Shown in pieces: positions 57,845-64,000 of a stretch of DNA of 64,000 nt. A program made the position numbers and the translations under genes. This DNA is from Streptomyces tendae (GTDB lineage: Bacteria > Actinomycetota > Actinomycetes > Streptomycetales > Streptomycetaceae), in contig NZ_BMUY01000013.1 of assembly GCF_014650435.1 (NCBI RefSeq), positions 1-64,000 on the forward strand. Reading direction: 5' to 3'. The notes below the pieces were generated by a model that saw nothing but the letters and a program-made list of their open reading frames with translations, had not been told where the DNA came from and ran no database searches. Each line of letters begins with the position of its first letter. The stretch's first letter is position 1.

Positions 57845-58783
57845 TCAGTTGTCGCCCTCCCGCTCCGCGAGGAACCGTTCGAACTCGCGGCCGATCTCGT
57901 CCGCGGAGGGGATCTCGACGGGTTCGGCGAGCATGTTGCCCCGGGTCTCGGCGCCGGCCGCCGCGTCGTACTGGTGCTCCAGGCCCTGGACGAGGGCGGT
58001 GAGCTCCTCGTCGCCCTCCTGGATCTGCCGGTCGATCTCCGTCTGGGTGCGGTGGGCTTCCGTGCGCAGGGAGTGCGCGATGCCCGGCAGCACCAGTCCG
58101 GTCGCCGCGGTGATCGCCTCCAGGACGGTCAGCGCCGCGTCCGGGTAGGCGGAGCGGGCGATGTAGTGCGGGACGTGCGCGGCGACGCCCAGCACGTCGT
58201 GGCCGGCCTGCGCGAGTCGGTACTCGACCAGGGCCTCCGCGCTGCCGGGAACCTGCGCCTCCTCGAAGGGGCTGCGGTGGCCCGGCACCAGGTCGGTGCG
58301 GGTGCCGTGCGGGGTGATGCCGACGGGGCGGGTGTGCGGGACGCCCATCGGGATGCCGTGGAAGCTCACCGACAGGCGGACGCCGAGCCGCTCCACGATC
58401 TGCCCCACGGCGGCGGCGAAGCGCTCCCACTCGACGTCCGGCTCGGGGCCCGACAGGAGCAGGAAGGGCGCCCCGGTGGCGTCCTGGACGAGCCGCACCT
58501 CGATGGTGGGCTCCTCGTAGTCCGCCCAGGTGTCCCGCTTGAAGGTCAGCAGCGGCCGGCGCGCGCGGTAGTCCACGAGCCGGTCGTGGTCGAAGCGGGC
58601 GACGACCTGGTGGGGCAGCGCGTCGAGCACCTGGTCGACGATCTGGTCGCCGGTCTCCCCGGCGTCGATGTATCCGTCGAAGTGGTACAGCATGACCAGT
58701 CCGGCCGACTCCTGGGCGAGTGCCATGTCGACGACGGCAAGGCCCTTCGGCTCCCAGGCGTACAAATCCTGCGGATCAAGCAC
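57845..58783 (-). CDS. PAC2-family protein
   Basis: A 312-residue PAC2 (proteasome assembly chaperone 2-like) protein of the archaeal/actinobacterial type. The N-terminal LVMLYHFDGYIDAGETGDQI (about 27-46) and the central PFLLLSGPEPDVEWERFAAA plus GVAAHVPHYIARSAYPDAAL are family hallmarks; the C-terminal ~70 residues are helical and acidic. The GTG 58783 is preceded by GGGGAG. The function in bacteria is not settled; suggested roles are proteasome assembly or purine-related binding. It lies between rpsA (with a terminator in between) and coaE. Confidence 0.9.
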   Translation of the reverse strand: MLDPQDLYAWEPKGLAVVDMALAQESAGLVMLYHFDGYIDAGETGDQIVDQVLDALPHQVVARFDHDRLVDYRARRPLLTFKRDTWADYEEPTIEVRLVQDATGAPFLLLSGPEPDVEWERFAAAVGQIVERLGVRLSVSFHGIPMGVPHTRPVGITPHGTRTDLVPGHRSPFEEAQVPGSAEALVEYRLAQAGHDVLGVAAHVPHYIARSAYPDAALTVLEAITAATGLVLPGIAHSLRTEAHRTQTEIDRQIQEGDEELTALVQGLEHQYDAAAGAETRGNMLAEPVEIPSADEIGREFERFLAEREGDN

Positions 58784-58860
58784 AGTGACCGCTCCCCTCC
58801 TCGTGTTCACACCTCACAACGCCCTTGCGGGGTGGGGCATTCCCGGCGGGGCACACCGAA

Positions 58861-58888
58861 GGGGCCGCACCTCGGAAGGTGCGGCCCC
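58861..58888 (-). terminator. rpsA terminator
   Basis: ggggccgcacct (58861-58872) and aggtgcggcccc (58877-58888) form a perfect 12-bp stem with a 4-nt cgga loop, ~55 nt after the rpsA stop codon. Confidence 0.9.
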
Positions 58889-58942
58889 TCGGTCAACCGC
58901 TGTGCTTCAACCGCCGTGTGTCAGCGGCCGGTGTGCAGAGCC

Positions 58943-60451
58943 TCAGCTCTGGCCGCCGGCGAGCTTCTCACGCAGCGCGGCCAGCGCCTCGTCCGACGCC
59001 AGGGCGCCGGAGTTGTCGCCACCCTCGGAGGAGTACGAGCCGCCGCCACCGCCACCGGACGCGGCCTGGGCCGCACCCGCGGTGTCGACACCCTCGGCAG
59101 CGGCCTTCTCGTCCGCCTCGCGGGACTTGATGACCTGCGCCTGGTGCTGCTCGAAGCGCTGCTGGGCCTCGGCGTACTGCGTCTCCCACGCCTCGCGCTG
59201 GGTCTCGTAGCCCTCGAGCCAGTCGTTGGTCTCGGGGTCGAAGCCCTCGGGGTAGATGTAGTTGCCCTGGTCGTCGTAGGACGCGGCCATGCCGTACAGG
59301 GTCGGGTCGAACTCGACCGTGGACGGGTCGGCACCGAAGGCCTCGTTGGCCTGCTTCAGCGAGAGGCTGATGCGGCGGCGCTCGAGGTCGATGTCGATGA
59401 CCTTGACGAAGATCTCGTCGTTGACCTGGACGACCTGCTCCGGGATCTCCACGTGGCGCTCGGCCAGCTCGGAGATGTGGACCAGACCCTCGATGCCCTC
59501 GTCCACGCGGACGAACGCACCGAACGGCACCAGCTTCGTGACCTTGCCGGGCACGACCTGGCCGATCTGGTGGGTGCGGGCGAACTGCTGCCACGGGTCT
59601 TCCTGGGTCGCCTTCAGCGACAGGGAGACACGCTCGCGGTCCATGTCGACGTCGAGGACCTCGACGGTGACTTCCTGACCGACCTCGACGACCTCGGACG
59701 GGTGGTCGATGTGCTTCCAGGACAGCTCGGAGACGTGGACCAGACCGTCGACGCCACCCAGGTCCACGAAGGCACCGAAGTTGACGATCGAGGAGACGAC
59801 GCCGGACCGCACCTGACCCTTCTGGAGGGTGGTGAGGAAGGTCTGGCGGACCTCGGACTGGGTCTGCTCCAGCCAGGCGCGGCGGGACAGGACCACGTTG
59901 TTGCGGTTCTTGTCCAGCTCGATGATCTTCGCCTCGAGCTCCTTGCCCACGTAGGGCTGGAGGTCGCGGACGCGGCGCATCTCGACCAGGGAGGCCGGGA
60001 GGAAGCCGCGGAGGCCGATGTCGAGGATGAGACCACCCTTGACGACCTCGATGACGGTACCGGTGACGATGCCGTCCTCTTCCTTGATCTTCTCGATGGT
60101 GCCCCAGGCACGCTCGTACTGGGCGCGCTTCTTCGAGAGGATCAGGCGGCCTTCCTTGTCCTCCTTCTGGAGGACGAGGGCCTCGATCTCGTCACCGACG
60201 GCGACGACCTCGTTGGGGTCGACGTCGTGCTTGATCGAGAGCTCGCGGCTCGGGATGACACCTTCGGTCTTGTAACCGATGTCGAGCAGGACCTCGTCCC
60301 GGTCGACCTTCACGATGACGCCGTCGACGATGTCGCCGTCGTTGAAGTACTTGATCGTCTCGTCGATCGCGGCGAGGAAGGCTTCCTCGTTACCGATGTC
60401 GTTGACCGCAACCTGCGGGGTGGTGGCGGTGGTCTCGGTGCTGCTCGTCAT
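58943..60451 (-). CDS. rpsA: 30S ribosomal protein S1
   Basis: A 502-residue ribosomal protein that unfolds mRNA for translation initiation. Four S1/OB repeats are visible (about residues 35-105, 120-190, 205-275 and 290-362), each with a GxxxxGxV core, e.g. GLILDIGLRGFLPASLV and GFLP-type variants; actinobacterial S1 has four instead of E. coli's six. The C-terminal ~120 residues are acidic and Gln/Glu/Ser/Gly-rich. ATG 60451 follows GGAGCCC by 11 nt. A consensus housekeeping promoter lies 200 nt upstream, leaving a long leader, which suggests autoregulation. Confidence 0.97.
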   Translation of the reverse strand: MTSSTETTATTPQVAVNDIGNEEAFLAAIDETIKYFNDGDIVDGVIVKVDRDEVLLDIGYKTEGVIPSRELSIKHDVDPNEVVAVGDEIEALVLQKEDKEGRLILSKKRAQYERAWGTIEKIKEEDGIVTGTVIEVVKGGLILDIGLRGFLPASLVEMRRVRDLQPYVGKELEAKIIELDKNRNNVVLSRRAWLEQTQSEVRQTFLTTLQKGQVRSGVVSSIVNFGAFVDLGGVDGLVHVSELSWKHIDHPSEVVEVGQEVTVEVLDVDMDRERVSLSLKATQEDPWQQFARTHQIGQVVPGKVTKLVPFGAFVRVDEGIEGLVHISELAERHVEIPEQVVQVNDEIFVKVIDIDLERRRISLSLKQANEAFGADPSTVEFDPTLYGMAASYDDQGNYIYPEGFDPETNDWLEGYETQREAWETQYAEAQQRFEQHQAQVIKSREADEKAAAEGVDTAGAAQAASGGGGGGSYSSEGGDNSGALASDEALAALREKLAGGQS

Positions 60452-60773
60452 GTGGGAAAGGGCTCCGGTACGGACATTGAAGTCGTAGGTACTGCTTACG
60501 CCGGGAGCCCGTTTCGCTCTGCAGAAGCCGGACAGCCAAGGAAGCGTCACCGAAAATCGACTGGCGACGCCTCGAGAACCGAGGGGACATACAACAGATG
60601 CGAGCGCGACCTGCTACGTCTGAGGTGCGCAGGCCCGCAGCGCAACTTGTAGCATACGGGGGCAGCCGGGCAGGGTCAATGCGCGAAGCCGCACACCCGG
60701 GGCGGATCGTCGCATACCCGGCACAAGAGCCGCCTCCCGAGGCCACACGGACCCCTGGATGCCCCTTGCGTGA
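60452..60773. other. rpsA leader and upstream region (gene-free)
   Basis: Between the rpsA start and the upstream methyltransferase there is no gene. It holds the rpsA promoter and a predicted ~190-nt rpsA 5' leader, long for Streptomyces. I did not recognise a named regulatory RNA there; S1 binding sites for autoregulation would be expected in this leader. Confidence 0.6.
60651..60679 (-). promoter_or_regulatory. Housekeeping (HrdB-type) promoter of rpsA
   Basis: On the minus strand TTGACC (60679-60674), a 17-nt spacer and TATGCT (60656-60651) make a near-consensus sigma-HrdB promoter. The start would be near 60644. Confidence 0.85.
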
Positions 60774-60827
60774 CACACGGGGCGGGCGGCACGGAAGAGC
60801 CCGCAGACTAGTACGAGGGAGCCGGTC

Positions 60828-61640
60828 ATCCAAGAGGGAGTCGAAGCATCCGAACCCGAGGCCACCCGGCGTGCCGCCGGTGTCACGGAGAGTTCCCGCG
60901 CCAACCGCGGCTGGTGGGACCGGAACGCGGACGAGTACCAGACCGAGCACGGCACCTTCCTCGGCGACGACCGCTTCGTGTGGTGCCCCGAGGGCCTGGA
61001 CGAGGTGGAGGCGGAGCTGCTCGGCCCGCCGGAGGACCTGAAGGGCAAGGACGTCCTGGAGATCGGCGCCGGCGCGGCCCAGTGTTCGCGCTGGCTGACC
61101 GCCCAGGGTGCCCGTCCGGTGGCCCTGGACCTCTCCCACCGCCAGCTCCAGCACGCCCTGCGCATCGGCGTCTCGTTCCCCCTGGTGTGTGCCGACGCGT
61201 CGGTGCTGCCCTTCGCGGACGGCTCGTTCGACCTGGCGTGCTCGGCGTACGGGGCGCTGCCGTTCGTCGCCGACCCGCGGCTGGTGCTGCGGGAGGTGCG
61301 CCGGGTGCTGCGTCCCGGCGGCCGCTTCGTCTTCTCGGTGACGCACCCGCTGCGCTGGGCGTTCCCGGACGAGCCGGGCCCCGAGGGGCTGTCGGTCTCC
61401 GCCTCGTACTTCGACCGGACGCCGTACGTCGAGCAGGACGACGAGGGCCTCGCGGTGTACGTCGAGCACCACAGGACGCTCGGTGACCGGGTGCGGGACG
61501 TGGTGACGTCGGGGTTCCGGCTGGTGGACCTCGTCGAGCCGGAGTGGCCGGACTGGAACACCTCGGAGTGGGGCGGCTGGTCGCCCCTGCGCGGCCACCT
61601 GATCCCGGGGACGGCGATCTTCGTCTGCGAGCGCGACTGA
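60828..61640 (+). CDS. Class I SAM-dependent methyltransferase; no canonical start codon
   Basis: A methyltransferase of about 270 residues. The SAM site is DVLEIGAGAAQCSRWLTAQG, followed by VALDLSHRQLQHAL and the C-terminal VTHPLRWAFPDEPG and EWPDWNTSEWGGW segments. Conserved-looking residues (NRGWWDRNADEYQ, HGTFLGDDRFVW) lie upstream of the only nearby GTG (60978), so that GTG would truncate the fold. In the frame from the stop codon at 60771 there is no ATG, GTG, TTG or CTG before 60978; an ATC at 60828 sits 7 nt after GAGGGAG. It may start at ATC, at GTC 60825, or be mutated. Confidence 0.75.
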   Translation: MQEGVEASEPEATRRAAGVTESSRANRGWWDRNADEYQTEHGTFLGDDRFVWCPEGLDEVEAELLGPPEDLKGKDVLEIGAGAAQCSRWLTAQGARPVALDLSHRQLQHALRIGVSFPLVCADASVLPFADGSFDLACSAYGALPFVADPRLVLREVRRVLRPGGRFVFSVTHPLRWAFPDEPGPEGLSVSASYFDRTPYVEQDDEGLAVYVEHHRTLGDRVRDVVTSGFRLVDLVEPEWPDWNTSEWGGWSPLRGHLIPGTAIFVCERD

Positions 61641-61706
61641 GCCGTACCGGGAGGCGGGTCCACGCGCGCGTGGAGGGCGGTTTCGCGGACGTACGACACT
61701 GGGGGC

Positions 61707-64000
61707 GTGATCCGTTACGACGCCCTGGACGCACTGCCCGTGCGCGGTGCCCTGCCCGCGCTGCACGACGCCCTGGAGGGGCACGGCACGGCGGTGCTGG
61801 TCGCGCCGCCAGGCACCGGCAAGACGACGCTGGTGCCGCTGGCGCTGGCCGGGCTGCTGGGCGGGGAGGAGGCTCCCGCGCGGCGCGTGGTCGTGGCCGA
61901 GCCGCGCCGGATCGCCGCGCGGGCGGCGGCCCGGCGGATGGCGTGGCTGCTGGGTGAGAAGCCGGGCGCGAGTGTCGGGTACACCGTGCGCGGGGAGCGG
62001 GTCGTCGGGCGCCACACGCGCGTGGAGGTCGTCACGACCGGTGTGCTGCTGCAGCGGCTCCAGCGGGACCAGGAGCTGACGGGCGTCGACGCGGTGGTGC
62101 TGGACGAGTGCCACGAGCGGCATCTGGACGCGGACACGTCGGCGGCCTTCCTGTGGGACGTGAGGCAGGCCCTGCGGCCCGAGCTGCGGCTGGTGGCGGC
62201 GTCGGCGACGACCGACGCGGCGGGCTGGTCCCGGTTGCTGGGCGACGCGCCGGTCGTCGAGGCGCACGGCGTGTCGTACCCCGTCGAGGCCGTGTGGGCG
62301 CCACCGGTGCGGCCGGTGCGGCCACCTCACGGGATGCGGGTGGACCCGGCGCTGCTCTCCCACGTGGCCTCGGTGGTGCGGCGGGCGCTGGCCGAACGGG
62401 ACGGGGACGTGTTGTGCTTCCTGCCCGGGGTCGGTGAGATCTCCCGCGTCGCCGGGCAGCTGGGGGCGCTCGCGGACGTGGACGTGCTCCAGGTGCACGG
62501 GCGGGCGCCCGCGGCCGTGCAGGACGCGGTACTGGCGCCCGGGGCGCGGCGCCGGGTGGTGCTGGCGACGTCGGTGGCCGAGTCCTCGCTGACCGTTCCG
62601 GGCGTGCGGGTGGTGGTGGACGCGGGTCTTGCGCGGGAACCGCGGGTGGACCACGCGCGGGGGCTCAGCGCGCTGACGACGGTACGGGCCTCGCGGGCGG
62701 CGGCGCGGCAGCGGGCGGGCCGGGCCGGACGCGAGGCGCCGGGAGTGGTGTACCGCTGCTGGGCGGAGGCGGAGGACGCCCGGCTGCCGGGGTTTCCCGC
62801 GCCGGAGATCAAGGTGGCCGACCTGACGGCGTTCGCGTTGCAGGCGGCCTGCTGGGGCGATCCGGACGCGTCGGGTCTGGCGCTGCTCGATCCGCCGCCG
62901 GGCGGGGCGATGGCGGCCGCCCGGTCGGTGCTGGCGGCGGTCGGCGCGGTGGACTCCACCGGCCGGGCGACGGAGCGAGGGGTACGACTGGCCCGCCTCG
63001 GCCTGCACCCCCGGCTGGGCCGAGCGCTCCTGGACGCGGCGGAGCCGGGCGCGGGGGCTTCGCCGCGTGCCGCCTCGGGCTCACCGGCGGCGGCTGCCGG
63101 CCGCGCCGGTGGCTGCGGCGGAGGTCGGGCCGAGGTGGTCGCCGAGGTGGTGGGGCTGTTGAGCGAAGAGGCGCCGCGGGAGTACGGGGACGATCTGGTG
63201 TCCGTGCTGCGGGCGGCTCGGCGGGGCGGTGACGCGTACGGGGCCCGGTGGCGGGCCGAGGTGCGACGGCTGCGGGCCGCCGTGGGGGCCGCGGACGGCG
63301 GGCCGGGACGGCAGGCCGGCGACGGTGCCCTCGCCGGCCTGGTGGCCGCCCTGGCCTTTCCCGAGCGGGTGGCCAGGAAGGACGGCGGTTCGTACCTGAT
63401 GGTCTCCGGCACCCGGGCGGAACTGCCCGAGGCGTCGGCCCTGCGTGGGGCGCCTTGGATCGCCGTCGCCGTGGCCGACCGGCCCGTGGGCAGGGGGCAC
63501 GCGCGCGTGCAGCTCGGTGCGGCCGTCGACGAGGAGACCGCCCGGCTCGCGGCGGGGGCGCTGCTGACGGAGCGGGACGAGGTGCACTGGGCGGACGGCG
63601 ACGTGGTGGCCCGGCGGGTCGAACGGCTCGGGGCGGTGGAACTGGCGGTGCGGCCCCTCACCGACGCCGACCCCGTGCTCGTGCGGGGCGCGCTGCTGGA
63701 GGGGCTGCGGCGGGAGGGGTTCGGGCTGCTGGGCCGGTCGGCCGACGCCGAGCTGCTGCGCAAGCGGCTCGCGTTCCTGCGCCGGCACCTCGGTGAGCCC
63801 TGGCCGGACGTCACGGACGAGGCGATGCTCGCGCGCGCGGACGAGTGGCTGGAGCCCGAGCTCGGCCGGGCCCGGCGGCGGTCCGACCTGGGGCGGATCG
63901 ACGCCGGGCAGGCGTTGACGCGGTTGCTGCCCTGGGCGTCCGGTGAAGCGGCACGGCTCGACGAGCTGGCCCCCGAGCGGATCCTCGTGCCCAGTGGGTC
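61707..64000 (+). CDS. hrpB: ATP-dependent helicase HrpB, 5' part
   Basis: The N-terminal 764 codons of a DEAH-box RNA helicase; the window ends before the stop. Motif I is VAPPGTGKTT (about 32-41), motif II VLDECHERHLD (DECH, about 131-134), motif III ASATTDA and motif VI QRAGRAGREAPG; the winged-helix and HrpB-specific regions follow. A Gly/Ala-rich insert (about 448-470) interrupts the otherwise conserved LARLGLHPRLGRALL region. The start is GTG 61707. Its cellular role is not established in Streptomyces. It is downstream of, and in the same direction as, the methyltransferase, 66 nt away. Confidence 0.93.
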   Translation, partial: MIRYDALDALPVRGALPALHDALEGHGTAVLVAPPGTGKTTLVPLALAGLLGGEEAPARRVVVAEPRRIAARAAARRMAWLLGEKPGASVGYTVRGERVVGRHTRVEVVTTGVLLQRLQRDQELTGVDAVVLDECHERHLDADTSAAFLWDVRQALRPELRLVAASATTDAAGWSRLLGDAPVVEAHGVSYPVEAVWAPPVRPVRPPHGMRVDPALLSHVASVVRRALAERDGDVLCFLPGVGEISRVAGQLGALADVDVLQVHGRAPAAVQDAVLAPGARRRVVLATSVAESSLTVPGVRVVVDAGLAREPRVDHARGLSALTTVRASRAAARQRAGRAGREAPGVVYRCWAEAEDARLPGFPAPEIKVADLTAFALQAACWGDPDASGLALLDPPPGGAMAAARSVLAAVGAVDSTGRATERGVRLARLGLHPRLGRALLDAAEPGAGASPRAASGSPAAAAGRAGGCGGGRAEVVAEVVGLLSEEAPREYGDDLVSVLRAARRGGDAYGARWRAEVRRLRAAVGAADGGPGRQAGDGALAGLVAALAFPERVARKDGGSYLMVSGTRAELPEASALRGAPWIAVAVADRPVGRGHARVQLGAAVDEETARLAAGALLTERDEVHWADGDVVARRVERLGAVELAVRPLTDADPVLVRGALLEGLRREGFGLLGRSADAELLRKRLAFLRRHLGEPWPDVTDEAMLARADEWLEPELGRARRRSDLGRIDAGQALTRLLPWASGEAARLDELAPERILVPSG

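Noticed and set aside
1..64000. tRNA genes, CRISPR arrays, insertion sequences, prophage or attachment sites
   Set aside because: None were seen. Tandem repeats at 29741, 40701 and 43031 have no spacer structure, and no transposase or integrase motif occurs in any frame I read.

Overview
The window is a chromosomal segment of a Streptomyces species. Base composition is uniformly very GC-rich, many starts are GTG, and the gene set is the conserved Streptomyces core: glycolytic block, uvrC-rapZ-yvcK-whiA operon, mycothiol-dependent enzyme, XRE/DUF397 pair and DUF574 methyltransferase. From memory, gene order matches the S. coelicolor region around SCO1942 (pgi) to just past SCO1998 (rpsA). I saw no tRNA, rRNA, CRISPR array, transposase or phage genes.

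Layout. (1) 1-5.3 kb, minus strand: 5'-end of pgi, an RbpA-family RNA polymerase-binding protein, secG, then tpiA, pgk and gap. (2) 5.5-8.5 kb: a large secreted M14 zinc carboxypeptidase. (3) 8.7-14 kb: operon uvrC-rapZ-yvcK-whiA, linking excision repair, nucleotide-binding regulators and the sporulation regulator WhiA. (4) 14.3-19.6 kb: an HTH protein, a Rieske lipoprotein, a LacI regulator with a 30-bp perfect palindrome plus a PfkB sugar kinase, an XRE regulator and a YceI protein. (5) 19.7-24.4 kb: uvrA, then a mycothiol-dependent isomerase-family protein and a metallo-beta-lactamase-fold hydrolase. (6) 24.6-32.7 kb: aroQ, then a metal/Ter block (ChaA antiporter, TerC, TerD-FtsK-like fusion, TerD), then uvrB. 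(7) 32.7-43 kb: MHYT membrane sensor, secreted glycerophosphodiesterase, ogt, psuG-psuK, methyltransferase, CorA, a kinase-like protein with a degenerate P-loop, DUF1772 protein and a stand-alone GltD-like reductase. (8) 43.2-47.7 kb: regulatory genes (DUF574 methyltransferase, DUF397/XRE pair, HATPase anti-sigma-like protein) and small hypotheticals. (9) 47.8-58.8 kb: amidohydrolase, FUSC transporter, nucleotidyltransferase, RidA, proline iminopeptidase, family-5 uracil-DNA glycosylase, S4 protein, DoxX, coaE and PAC2 protein. (10) 58.9-64 kb: rpsA, a methyltransferase with no canonical start codon, and the 5' part of hrpB, which runs off the window.

The most interesting signals are regulatory. 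A motif of the form TTGTC(A/G)GTG, 8 nt, TANNNT, known in mycobacteria as the RecA-independent (PafBC-type) DNA-damage promoter, lies perfectly upstream of uvrA, uvrB and ogt. Degenerate versions with the same geometry lie upstream of uvrC (and so of whiA) and of terD. The window is therefore a dispersed DNA-damage regulon that may also reach development and Ter stress genes. terC is preceded by a leader with the conserved pieces of the manganese-sensing yybP-ykoY riboswitch. The 3' strand of its closing stem is perfectly complementary over 10 nt to the terC Shine-Dalgarno region, which gives a testable translational switch. Several genes have a -10 box ending 6-7 nt before the start codon and look leaderless.
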